Source: Neopestalotiopsis rosae
Taxonomy: Eukaryota; Ascomycota; Sordariomycetes; Amphisphaeriales; Sporocadaceae
Assembly (NCBI GenBank): GCA_023078685.1
Contig: JALGAS010000005.1
Location: 1,054,001 to 1,118,000, forward strand
Reading direction: 5' to 3'
Length of the DNA: 64,000 nucleotides
Made by a program: the position numbers and the translations under genes. The notes below the pieces were generated by a model that saw only the letters and a program-made list of their open reading frames with translations, was not told the DNA's origin and did no database searches. Positions within the stretch are counted from its first letter, which is position 1, and every line of letters begins with the position of its first letter. Shown here piece by piece: positions 1-12,006 of the stretch.

Positions 1-1308
<1,308 letters not shown>

Positions 1309-1594
1309 AGAGGCTAGATTAGCAAGTACTCATTCGTGGCCATAACGGTCACAGTTGGAAATGGTGATGCTCATTCTTGATTTACAACACACAAACCAAT
1401 TCTATGCGGTCTAATGTACACCATTTTCTGAATCGGTGATCCCTGCAGGTGAAAGTGCCATGATCATATCATATGGGTCGAGGCATGATTTCAATAACGC
1501 GTCTTCTTTACCTTTGGGCGGGCTTATGTCGAAGAGGTACCGGAGAAGCCAAAAAGGTTAAAAATTGAGAGAAAAAGAATAAAAAACGGGGAAC
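1309..1594. other. Intergenic, no gene seen
   Basis: This is the 3' flank of the esterase. The plus strand holds runs of A near 1560-1586. On the minus strand these become the T-run that would end the neighbouring tRNA transcript. Confidence 0.5.
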
Positions 1595-1674
1595 CGCACC
1601 CGCCGGGAGTCGAACCCAGGTCTCTCGTTGTACGACTTGGTAGCTGAGTGTAATAACCGTTATACTACAGGCGC
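1595..1674 (-). tRNA. tRNA gene, anticodon not assigned, intron-bearing or degenerate
   Basis: Read on the minus strand, an 80-nt cloverleaf can be drawn. The 7-bp acceptor stem GCGCCTG/CGGGTGC is fully paired, allowing G-T pairs. The A box TAGTATAACGG and B box GGTTCGACTCC match the Pol III consensus. The T stem is intact, and a run of six T follows the 3' end near 1586-1581. The anticodon region is 29 nt, 7 to 8 nt more than usual, so a short intron after position 37 is possible. Under that reading only three of five anticodon-stem pairs form (CTC/GAG), so I do not name the amino acid. It could be a functional tRNA with a mini-intron or a decaying copy. Confidence 0.6.
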
Positions 1675-2140
1675 AACAGCTGTGAAGCAGAAACACTTTA
1701 TATACCATTCATGATGCTTTCTGTCCCGGGGAGAGCAGAGAACAACCTTTCTACATCTCCACGAACTTGCCAAGTGATGTACACACGACGCGATAACAAA
1801 AGTCATAATACAGAAAGCATAATGAATGTATCCAATTGTTGACCCAGGCTGCTGAGATTACTGCTGGTAAGCCAGAAAAGGAGTTTATAATCACCTCCGT
1901 CCAGGTCCGGCTGTTGATCTCCACACGGATTTATAATCCGGAACTATACGCCATTCTCCGCATCAATCGCGCCATCCGTGTTATACTACATATCAAACCG
2001 GAGCCTCCGATGTAAGAGATACAATAACTTTATAATGTCTGCCTCATCATCTATGTTTGAGACTCATACTAGCAAATTGGGGAGACTCATATTAGCAATT
2101 TAGGACACACATTTAGCAATTACTACATTCTGAAGCAAAA
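1675..2140. other. Promoter region of the flavin monooxygenase, with a short tandem motif
   Basis: No ORF of note. A sequence of about 21 bp (gactcatantagcaantt) occurs two and a half times in tandem at 2061-2121, ending about 20 bp before the monooxygenase ATG. It could be regulatory or a chance duplication. Confidence 0.45.
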
Positions 2141-3481
2141 ATGTCAGAAACAAAAAAGAAGCAACTCCATCTCGGCGCCTTTATGCGTCCCGTAAGTCTA
2201 CACACGGGAGCATGGCGATACCCGGGCGCGCACCCCGACGCCAACTTCAACTTCGCGGACCTCGTCTCCTTTGCGCAAAAGCTCGAGGTCGCAAAGTTTG
2301 ACGCCTTCTTCATGGCCGACCACCTGGCCGTCCTCAACATGCCCGACGCCGCGCTGCGGCGCAGCCACACGGTCACGTCGTTTGAGCCGTTTACGCTCCT
2401 CTCGGCCCTGGCCGCCCTGACCAAGCGTATTGGTCTCGTGGCCACGGCCTCCACCACGTACGACCAGCCCTACCACATTGCCCGGCGCTTCGCCAGCCTG
2501 GACCATATTTCGGGTGGCCGCGCCGGGTGGAATATCGTGACGACTGCCAACCCGGACTCGGCGCGCAATTTCGGTCTCGACGCCCACGTCGAGCACGGGG
2601 AGCGCTACGCCCGGGCCCGCGAGTTCTACGACGTGGTCACGGGCCTCTGGGACAGCTTCGCCGACGACGCCTTCGTGCGTGACGTGGACAGCGGGGTGTA
2701 CGTCGACACCTCGCGCATGCACGTCCTCGACCACAAGGGCGCCGAGCTGTCGGTCCGGGGGCCCCTCAACATTGCCCGGCCGCCTCAGGGCTGGCCCGTC
2801 ATTGTGCAGGCGGGGCAATCGGAGCCCGGCCGGCAGCTGGCCGCCGAGACGGCCGAGGTGGTGTTTTGCGCGCCGCGGGATCTCGAGGCCGGGAAGGCGT
2901 TCTACGCCGACATCAAGGGGCGGACGCGCGCGGCGGGCCGGGACCCCGAGAGCATCAAGCTGCTGCCCGCGGCGTTTGTGGTGCTGGGCGACACGGCCGA
3001 GGAGGCGCAGGCCAAGCGACTAAAGTTGGACAGCCTGGTCAGCTATGAGAGCTCGATCGCCTCGCTGTCGATTGCCCTGGGGACGGACGCCTCCTTGTTT
3101 GAGCCGGATGCACCGCTGCCTACGGATATACCCGAGACCAATGCCAGCAAGTCTGGTCGGGAGGGCGTGCTGAAGCTGGCGTCTGCCGAGGGCCTTACGG
3201 TACGCCAGCTCGCTCAGAGATATGGTGGTTACTCTGGTCTTGCGTTTGTGGGCACAGCCGAGTCTGTCGCGGACGAGATGGAGAGGTGGCTGGTAGAAGA
3301 AGGTTCGGACGGTTTCAATGTCGTGTTTCCCTACTTGCCCCAGGGGCTTGATGATGTTGCTAAACGATTGATTCCTGAACTACAAAAGAGAGAGATATTC
3401 AGGAAGGATTATGAAGGAGAGACGCTGCGAGATCACCTTGGATTGAAACGGCCGGCGAACAAGTTTTTTCCTGCTGCATAA
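2141..3481 (+). CDS. Bacterial-type flavin monooxygenase, NtaA/SnaA/DszA family (luciferase-like fold)
   Basis: 446-residue, single-exon protein of the luciferase-like monooxygenase superfamily, NtaA/SnaA/DszA branch. These enzymes use reduced FMN from a partner reductase and oxygen to oxidise small N- or S-containing or cyclic substrates. Visible family signatures are the start LHLGAFMRPVSLHTGAWRYP, the stretch FDAFFMADHLAV, the block HIARRFASLDHISGGRAGWN near residues 110-130 and the VIVQAGQSEPGR segment near 220. Its length fits the family norm of about 430-460. The ATG at 2141 gives the expected N-terminus with no extension. The gene lacks introns, and its GC content is clearly high between about 2200 and 3050, unlike the flanking DNA. 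This suggests descent from bacterial transfer, though intronless fungal copies of this family are known. The substrate is unknown. Confidence 0.9.
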   Translation: MSETKKKQLHLGAFMRPVSLHTGAWRYPGAHPDANFNFADLVSFAQKLEVAKFDAFFMADHLAVLNMPDAALRRSHTVTSFEPFTLLSALAALTKRIGLVATASTTYDQPYHIARRFASLDHISGGRAGWNIVTTANPDSARNFGLDAHVEHGERYARAREFYDVVTGLWDSFADDAFVRDVDSGVYVDTSRMHVLDHKGAELSVRGPLNIARPPQGWPVIVQAGQSEPGRQLAAETAEVVFCAPRDLEAGKAFYADIKGRTRAAGRDPESIKLLPAAFVVLGDTAEEAQAKRLKLDSLVSYESSIASLSIALGTDASLFEPDAPLPTDIPETNASKSGREGVLKLASAEGLTVRQLAQRYGGYSGLAFVGTAESVADEMERWLVEEGSDGFNVVFPYLPQGLDDVAKRLIPELQKREIFRKDYEGETLRDHLGLKRPANKFFPAA

Positions 3482-3531
3482 TGAATAATAATGAATAGAC
3501 ACTTTCTCTCACATCAGCATCAGACTGTTGC

Positions 3532-4447
3532 TTAGTGATTGTCTCTCTCCGACCACTGCTTGCACGCATCGAGCAACTTCAAGTGCACATTCTCGCTGCC
3601 CTCCACGTCACCGCTGATACTAATGAGCTTCTCGAACACATCGTCGCCTAGCCTCTTCCAGAACAACAAGAAGCCGACCCAGTAGAAATCAGCATACGTG
3701 ACAGTCTTGCCATCAAAGAAAGGACCTTCGGGCTTCTCCTTGAGCAGGCGGGTGAGCTCACCCATGTTCTTGACCGCGTTGTCCCACAGCGTTTGACCGC
3801 CTCGCTCCTCAGCCGTCAACTCTCCGAGTGGCTTGCCGACGATTTCGGAGCGGGTTCTAATCCAGTACTCGGCGCTGCGCGGGTTCAGAACGCGTGTCGG
3901 GACGCGGTCCAGGACAACACCGTATAGACTCTTGCCGAGGCTGTGGTCAAAGAGGGCCGAGATCTCTTTGATTACTTTTGGGATGTAAGGCGAGTCGAGA
4001 TAGATGCTGGGTTCCGGATGCTTCTCCTCAATGTACTGGGCAATGTCCTTGGAGTTCATAATGTACTTGCCATCCGGAAGCTTGATGGTGGGAATCGTGT
4101 ACAACTCGACGCCCTCGGGCAGAGGGAAGCTATCATGGTCATTCATCTCTTCGACAGAAGACGATTAACTCTACTAGTACTCACTGCTTCTCAAATTCAG
4201 GCCGGAGATCGGGATACTCAATCTGCTCCGAATTAGTTTTTGCTGGGCTTCAGTCTCAGCCAACCCACCCATTCCGTCTTGTAGTCAAGACCTTTGAATT
4301 CCAAGAGGAGACGAGCTATTCATTATGTCAATTCAATTCATTCGAGCAGACTTCGGGATCTATACTCTTCCAGGGGTTCAACGACCAAGCTCGACAAGGT
4401 TCCTGGCTGGGCAGGTCATAGAGGATTATGGTTCCTTCAGTGGACAT
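3532..4447 (-). CDS. Glutathione S-transferase-like protein
   Basis: Soluble glutathione transferase-like protein of 254 residues in four exons: 4447-4366, 4315-4269, 4222-4185 and 4129-3532. Introns are 50, 46 and 55 bp, all GT-AG, and the frame is kept through all of them. The N-terminal thioredoxin-like domain begins MSTEGTIILYDLPSQEP and continues through LEFKGLDYKTEWIEYPDL. The glutathione-site stretch TIPTIKLPDGKYIMNSKDIA has the usual cis-Pro after Ile and the Asp/Ser-type end. The helical C-terminal domain includes the segment FFDGKTVTYADFYWVGFL. The start at 4447 is chosen because it alone supplies the first beta strand; the ATG at 4146 lies inside the third intron. The likely role is conjugation or reduction of toxic or secondary metabolites. 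The substrate is unknown, and no link to the neighbouring monooxygenase is proven. Confidence 0.85.
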
Positions 4448-5729
4448 GTTGACAGGGGTCTTGGATCGAGCAGTAATTTTCCGCGGGTCAGTTAAAAATA
4501 TCGTCAAGATGGTATGATTAAGCAGCGTTTAGGTTCATACGAGTGAGTGATTGTAGATTGTTTTATACGAAAGTAAATGATGAGTAGCCACGTGTAAGCG
4601 GGCGCTGATTACACCGACACGAAGGGCGCATCGCTTGTGGTATTTGAGGTGGGGTATCATTCAGCTTATAAACCTAGTCCAAGAAGTCCGGACTCGATCG
4701 GAGCTGGGCAATTGGCAGCTGCGATCCACAACCTCAAGCCACTTGTAAACAAAAGGACAGGAACTAATCGCGACTTCCTCGTATCGGATGGAAAGAGGTA
4801 AAATGATATCGAAATGAGTTCTCTCAATATGTGCTAAAGAGTGCAACCGCGTTTAGACCTTGGGGGAAGTATAGCCCGTAGATGATGTAATGTGGAGCCA
4901 GTATAAGATCAAATGCAAGATGCTTTTATTATGGGCATCCGACATTGCTTATCATACCCGCCTAGCGTCGGCTGCTGTGAGCTACACACACATCAGTCAC
5001 GACGCCCAACTCTCCAGACTCTGCAATAACCGAGCAGAGTCGGATCTTTGTGTTTACATGCATCCTTCCAAGCTGCAGCAAACATATTCGAAAGAATAAT
5101 TCTGGGCTCTCACACGAGTCTGTCTCATTGCTGAAATGGCTTGGACAGAAATCGAAGACGACATCGCCCAATGCAAACATGTATATATTCTGCACTGCAT
5201 TTGCCATGTCAAGTGAAACCATTAAGAAGTAGTTTTCTGTTCCAGTCTTACTTCGAAATAAGCCCATGCATCTGGCATGAATCTCTAGGCTTCGTTTTTC
5301 GAGAATTCGTAGTGTAAATTGCTTGCTGACAAAATCCCCAGTTCCACAATTGCAGCAGCCGGCTCAGAGGGGCATATCGTGGCTTATCTATTGGGCGAAG
5401 CCATCCGCCCATAGGCCTACGTCCTGACCAAACCCAACAGCCAATCAGCGAGAACTGGCGCGAATGGTGTGGGGCCCCGGCGTCGCCTTTGCCTGCGATT
5501 CAAGCTCCAGGGCCAGCCGTTGAAGCTTCATCTTTCGCCCATTTCTACGATCTTCGAAAAGTCGCCCGTGTTTGCGCACCATCACAAGAAACCCTCCCGA
5601 TTTTCACGCGTTGTCTTCACGCGCCCTTCGAAAAGACCTCTAAATCAGATTCACATTTTTGACCTCATCTCTCGTCCATCAGTGATCCCCCCTACCTGCT
5701 TGCGTCTGCCGATCATCGCGACAGCCACC
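4448..5729. promoter_or_regulatory. Intergenic; promoter side of RPD3
   Basis: No supported gene. Near the HDAC start there is a CCAAT box in the context agccaatcagcg (about 5440-5452), followed by ggcgcgaa, which resembles an E2F/MBF-type site. From 5470 to 5729 the sequence is C- and T-rich, as in the 5' untranslated regions of strongly expressed fungal genes. An ORF runs into the gene from 5469, but its upstream part has no family similarity that I recognise. Confidence 0.4.
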
Positions 5730-7890
5730 ATGGCGCAAGCCGCCCCCGTCGACATTGCCAATGGCAATGGAATTGCGCTTGGCAGCGCTTCGCCCAAGAA
5801 GGTCGCCTACTTCTACGACTCGGACATTGGAAACTTCGCCTATGTTGCCGGCCACCCTATGAAGCCTCACAGAATACGTCTCGCCCACAGTTTGATCATG
5901 AACTATGGCGTCTACAAGAAGATGGAAATCTACCGAGCCAAGCCTGCAACCCGGCTCGAGATGACCCAGTTCCACACCGACGAATACATCGACTTCCTGC
6001 AAAAAGTCAGCCCCGAGAACATGGAGAGTTATCAACGCGAGCAGTCAAAGTTTAACGTTGGTGATGATTGTCCCGTCTTCGATGGCCTTTTCGAGTTTTG
6101 TGGTATCAGCGCAGGAGGCAGCATGGAGGGCGCTGCCCGACTCAATCGCCAAAAGTGCGACATTGCTGTCAACTGGGCAGGAGGTCTGCATCACGCCAAA
6201 AAGAGCGAGGCTAGTGGTTTTTGCTACGTGAATGGTACGTACGAGTACAACGCGGCGACTTTTGTCGCATTCCCTGTCATCATGATGCTAACCATCCTGT
6301 ACCAGACATCGTGCTGGGTATTCTCGAGCTTCTACGCTTCAACAAACGCGTCCTATACATCGACATTGACGTCCATCACGGCGATGGTGTAGAGGAGGCT
6401 TTTTACACAACCGATCGAGTCATGACCGTCTCTTTCCACAAGTACGGCGAGTACTTTCCAGGAACTGGTGAGCTGCGCGACATTGGTATCGGCCAAGGCA
6501 AATACTATGCCGTCAATTTCCCCCTCCGAGACGGCATCGACGACTCCACGTACAAGTCTGTGTTCGAGCCCGTCATTGCCAGCGTCATGGAGTTCTACTC
6601 GCCCGATGCTGTTGTTCTGCAGTGCGGTGGTGACAGTCTGTCTGGAGATCGTTTGGGTTGCTTCAACCTGAGTATGGAGGGCCACGCAAACTGCGTCAAG
6701 TTTGTCAAGAGCTTCAACCTTCCCACCCTGGTCCTCGGAGGTGGTGGTTACACAATGCGCAACGTTGCCCGCACCTGGGCTTTCGAGACCGGTCTCTTAG
6801 TCGATGCCAACATGGACAAGACTCTACCATTTAATGAATACTACGAGGTATGCTATCGTCTTCTCCTCTCTTCACACTTTTATAGACTGACATTATCTAG
6901 TACTATGGTCCGGACTACGAACTGGCTGTCCGTGCCTCTAACATGGAAAACGCAAACAGCCCTGAATATCTTGAGAAGATCAAGAACCAGCTCATCGAGA
7001 ACCTGAAGAGGACAGCTCACGTGCCTTCTGTTCAGATGCAAGATGTTCCTCCTGACTTTCCTCAGACCATGACAGAAGAAGAGGAGGCCGAACTGGAGGA
7101 TCTTGACGAGGACGAGAACAAGGATGTTCGCATGACACAGCGGCAATGGGAGAACCGGGTGGAGCGGGACAACGAGTACGAAGAGAGTGATAATGAAGAT
7201 CTCGACAGAGCCAATGGAGTGCATCCCCAGAACGGAGATTCTGCCGGACGGAAGCGACAATTTGCCGACTATCAAAAATCCGACCTGGATGACGAGAGCG
7301 CCGCACCAACTCCGACAAATGGCAACACTGCCGACAATGTCATCAAGTCCAAGGAGCTTGACGAGGTCATGGAGGATGCCCAGCCTGAAAAGGAAGCCGA
7401 GCCAGAAGGCATTGCGGCTCAAGAGGAGCAGCTGAAGAACGCCCAAGTTGCTGCTGCCAGCAACACCGATGGTGATGGCGATGTTGATATGGAGACCGAG
7501 GAAGCCCCCAAGGCACCAGAGACTGCCGACGTCAAGCAAGAGGATGCCACATCACCGAAGCCAGCTGAGCCTGCTGAGAGTCCCAAGCCCGCCGACGCCA
7601 AGGCCCCCGAGGCAGCCATGACTGCTGAAACAACAACCGAGGACAAGGAGCCTGCTGAGGCAACTACGGAGGACAAGCCCGCTGAGCCTGCCAGCGACGT
7701 TCAGGAGGCTAAGGCTCCTGAGGCAGCCGATGACGCCATGGAGGTCGATGAGCCAAAGGCTGCCGAGACAAAACCTGCTGAGGACAGTGAAACGGCCAAG
7801 CCTACCGAGCCTGAGGAAGCCAGCTCCAAGCCCGCAGAGGAGAGCAAGGAGAAGACAAGCGACGAAGAAAAGGACAAGGCAGCCGAGTAA
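5730..7890 (+). CDS. RPD3: Class I histone deacetylase, Rpd3 type
   Basis: Zn-dependent lysine deacetylase of class I, the catalytic subunit of Rpd3/Sin3-type corepressor complexes in the nucleus. Exons are 5730-6234, 6306-6847 and 6901-7890, giving 678 residues. The catalytic domain spans about residues 20-390. It shows [19 protein letters not shown] (His154/155), [15 protein letters not shown] with the Zn-ligand Asp/His pair, [13 protein letters not shown], the [13 protein letters not shown] segment and the [14 protein letters not shown] loop. After residue 400 comes an acidic stretch ([17 protein letters not shown]). A low-complexity Ala/Pro/Glu/Lys tail of about 200 residues follows, much longer than the yeast protein of roughly 430. 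The start at 5730 has a good context (caccATGG) and the conserved [10 protein letters not shown] follows shortly. Identity is very secure. Confidence 0.97.
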
Positions 7891-9040
7891 GGCTTGAAAA
7901 CATGCGTGTGTCCATCAAGATACCCCTCACGGATTGCACAGCTTTTGGCCTGTCTACTCGAATGAGTCAAACCACATGTAGGAAGTATAATCGGTTCATC
8001 GTGTATTGTAGTGAAGTCATGACTGCAGGGAAGGCGTTAACGGACCTAGCTCATCCTTCAAAAAGCTAGAAATTTTCAGCATGGTCATTGTTTTGTTTGG
8101 AAGAAAGCGGCAGCTTCAAGCGATTGCGTTAGGTATAGCTATTATCTCGTATAGTTGAAGGCTTCTTGTTACACAATTCACCGCGAACATAGTTGTGTTA
8201 TGCATAGACTGGGAATGACTTCCAGGAGATGTGTATATATTTGTCGATCCCTAGTACTCTTGCCAGATTTGATTATTCAATATTTGATAAAATATTTGCT
8301 TGTAGGTATTTTGAGGTGTACACTTTTTCCCCCTTGCGACGAACATGAAAAAGCACAGGACCTATTTACTAGTCGTTATTGGTATGGATGACGAATATGA
8401 CAGCAATGGCCCGCAAAAGGAGATGTGCATCTTTGAGCCATGAATATTTGGATCAAATGTGGCCCTACAGACAGAAACAATTCGAGAATACTGTGCATAG
8501 ATATCAAGTAATGCCTGCTACGGAGAGTATCGTGCATGAGGTTATCTTTCTCAAGCGTACTCTGGAAATATTAGGTATAAAAACCATGCAATTTGATGCG
8601 TGTAAGTGTTCTCCACACGAATAGACTTTGGATATGCACAGGTGCTTTGGCCAATATGAACTTGTCAGAAAACGGACATGATTGTTTCTCCTAGTTGGGT
8701 GGCTGATGATCTGTGGCGGTGCGAGTGATTGCAGCTGGCATTTGGCTCTCAGTCAATTAGACAGGTTTTGGAGACTAGCTTGAGTGCCAAGATTTCTTTT
8801 ACCAGCAAAAAAAGCCAGCACTGAGCCAAGCCAAGCTGCTTATCTTATCGCACGTGCATTGGGTCCTCCCCCAAAAATTCACTTGGCAGGAAGAATAGGG
8901 CTTCCCACAGAAACCAAATTTCTCGAGGTTAACCCGAATTCGTGATCCGACTCCCCCCAGACCATCACGACAACCTTCCGCGACAACCACCCAACGACAC
9001 CATCACCACCCGTATCTCCGTCGCATACTAATCAGCAGCA
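7891..9040. other. Intergenic between RPD3 and uL14
   Basis: No supported coding gene; two overlapping 78-81 codon ORFs at 8155-8624 lack any recognisable motif. The uL14 promoter side carries a CACGTG-core E-box (gcacgtgc, about 8850) and a long C-rich stretch before the ATG, both common at fungal ribosomal-protein genes. Confidence 0.4.
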
Positions 9041-9983
9041 ATGGCCAAGCTTTCGTAAGTTTATTTCTTACGGTCCTCTCGATTTACGACTGCTCTGTCC
9101 CCAGCTCTGTGGAGAATTGTTTGGTGGAAAAGCACAAGGAACTGCGATCGCGGGGCGTCAACAAGAACGAAATTTCTGCATGGGAGGAAAAGGTCCAAGG
9201 AAGAGGAGGGCTTCGATCAGCACCGATTGCGATCGCATCTTTGTCCAATCGCTGTTCAAAAACAACTTGGAATACTCTTGGACGCGATTATCATCAAACG
9301 ACATTTTTTCCTCGGGCGGGGCAGAGCAGAGCAGCAATCAGAGCTTTTCAAAAATATGCAACTCGGAGCATTCAACTGACATTTTTCTCTCAGGCGTGGT
9401 GCCCCCGGTGGCAAGCTCAAGATGACCCTCGGTCTTCCCGTGTATGTTTTTCACTTCTTCCAGAACACGAAATAACAGCAATTACCGAAAATTCCGATCC
9501 CGACGACACAAAACGCGACATTCTTCTTGAGGAGGTCATGGACTAACAAATTTTCCACTACAGTGGTGCCATCATGAACTGCGCCGACAACTCTGGTGCC
9601 CGTAACTTGTACATCATCTCCGTCAAGGGTATCGGTGCCCGCCTGAACAGACTGCCCGCCGGCGGTGTTGGCGACATGGTCATGGCCACCGTCAAGAAGG
9701 GAAAGCCCGAGCTCCGCAAGAAGGTCCACCCCGCCGTCATTGTCAGACAGTCCAAGCCCTGGAAGCGCACCGACGGTGTCTTCCTGTACTTCGAGGACAA
9801 CGCTGGTGTCATCGTCAACCCCAAGGGTGAGATGAAGGGTTCCGCCATCACCGGTCCCGTCGGAAAGGAGGCTGCTGAGCTTTGGCCGGTAAGTTTTCAT
9901 GGTCTCAGCAAGACGACAATGAATGCCGAAACTGACTCGTTCTCCCACAGCGTATTGCCTCCAACTCCGGTGTCGTCATGTAA
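9041..9983 (+). CDS. RPL23: 60S ribosomal protein L23 (uL14)
   Basis: Large-subunit ribosomal protein uL14, which sits at the subunit interface near the factor-binding site. Four exons: 9041-9054, 9394-9441, 9564-9888 and 9951-9983; 139 residues, the usual size for the family. The first exon gives only MAKLS. The next gives [16 protein letters not shown], the third carries the signature core [21 protein letters not shown] and [14 protein letters not shown] segment ([22 protein letters not shown]), and the last encodes [10 protein letters not shown]. The first intron is 339 bp, long against the 50-70 bp typical here. Long first introns near the ATG are common in fungal ribosomal-protein genes and often take part in expression control. 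The frame is maintained at every junction. Confidence 0.96.
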
Positions 9984-12006
9984 ATTGGTTGTCGAGCGTT
10001 GGAAGGCATCTTTTTTGCGTGCGAAGCAGTGCTAGGGAAGTCGAGGAAACCATCTAAACATCCACCACGTCCTTGACCATGACGAAGAGGATCATCTCAC
10101 GAATTTTATGGGCGACATCGATCACACAGCCAGCTGATGCTTTCCTTCTCTACTTCTTTTGAGCCCCGCGCATCTTTCTTAGGCGACTTCTTGAAATGGA
10201 CTTCCCGGGGAGGACTAGCGAGGGAGGAAAATGGAATCAGGGATAAAGGGAAAGCAAAAATGAAAGGGAGAAAAAAAGGCTGGCTGCTGTTGATGGTGTC
10301 TTGATGGTAAAAAACGGTCACTTTGCATTTCGGTATGGGGCGTAAAGGAGACAATACATACCACATAGCATGCTGGATGAAAATGAGAAAGTTCAGTTCC
10401 GAATGTCCTGCCTGAGCTTGCAACGCCGAGAGTTCATATTCTTTGGAAGAAAGTGCGGCAGCATATCAGATCGTAAACAATTTCTAAGCAGGCCAAGACT
10501 ATATATCGTTGGCCACGGCGTCGATAGTTGGCCAAGACGAACTATGCAAAGAAGGTCAGCCAAGGGGTTACCATGCAGCGACTTGACAACTGTTGGCGCA
10601 ATGGCTGTACAACCCGGTTGTCTTGATATATATTTTCAACTTGCAGCTCAAGTCTAGAGTCCATCGCGAAGTTTTGGTTCACTCGTGATGCTACTTGGCG
10701 CCATTCCAACGACCCCTAGTCGCCTATTGGCCAAGACGTAAGTGAATCGTAACGGTAGGAAACAAGAGATAAGCCAACTTGCCATGGCAATGTATACTGC
10801 ATGGCAGCTGTGCTGCATCATGGGCATGTGGGCCCCAGTTCGTACCCGTATCGTAACCATCACGAGGATGCTCTCTACCATGGTTATGTAGTGGCATACC
10901 ACGCTGTGACAGACTCGCAAAGAAGTCAAAGTGTACAAAACTGCATCCAAGGATGGTTGACTTGATCAGTCTTCTGTATAACTTGCAGGATCCTGAGTAT
11001 GGGGTTTAAAAGCTGCAGTCAAGCTGATACAAGTGTTTTGCGAAAGTTATTCTTCCCAGAGTGCTAGATAGATCCTGGCGATATGGGTTTTGGGTGGGAT
11101 ACACAAGTTCAGGACATATTGCTCGACGTTGGAGGGAGTTAGTATTAAATCTGTTGCAAAAAAAAGCCGCTTCACAAGTCTTGCTTGCATCTTGAGTTCT
11201 CATGTGCGAATGATTTCTAAGTCCTGTGTTTGGCCAACAGTGGTGGTGCTTTATTGACACTGAGATTTCATTGCCTACACATCGACAACTATAGTTGAGC
11301 AACACGGATAGATAATTATCACGGGAGCATGTCAAGTTTTTAGTGCAAGGCTAGTTTTTGATCGAGATATGCGCCATCTCGTCTCATCTATTAGACCTTG
11401 TACATGGCCAACTGCCTTCTGGCTTAATACAGAATCTCACAAACTCCTTCCCTACTGTCCACATCCTCTTCCACCGTGTACGCACATCGTAGATATGGAG
11501 TGGCAGCAGCGCAACAAGTACAAATCCTTGAATGCTTCCATATGCCTCTCTAGTCGGACAAATGGTATCTTTGCCCTATGCCAAATAACGCCTTATGTGC
11601 CAGAAAACAAATATGGATGATGGAAACAAAAACCACAACCTGGTGCGGGCAACCTCAGAAAATTGATCGCCATTTTATTCATTCCTTGCGTGTACCGTAA
11701 AGAGTAGCATAGACTCATTTCCAAGCTTCCCTTGCCTGAATGATACCAATGATGCAGATTTTCTTTTCAATGCCATGTAAATGCTGATGCTGTTGGTGTA
11801 TACAAATATAAAAATTGAGAACGGATTATCGTCAAAGTCGAACTCAGCCTGGCCTTGATGGATGTAGGAATATGTCGTGTTACTTTCATGGCCATTATGC
11901 CAGTGATTGGTAGGGTATATATTGGCCAGGCGGACGATGCCAGTTGTGGTGGGATTTCTGGCCGGTGGGTAGTGTGTGTTGTCGTGATATTGAGATCGGC
12001 CGCCAG
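9984..12006. other. 2-kb intergenic region, no gene seen
   Basis: Contains only short ORFs (under 110 codons) with no motif or codon pattern that I trust on either strand. It holds the 3' flanks of two convergent genes. A non-coding RNA cannot be excluded. Confidence 0.4.

Noticed and set aside
2198..2818. 206-codon minus-strand ORF in the monooxygenase
   Set aside because: GC-rich shadow of a well-supported gene.
6880..7539. 219-codon minus-strand ORF opposite the Rpd3 tail
   Set aside because: It mirrors the low-complexity sense region and crosses a sense intron border; no family signal.
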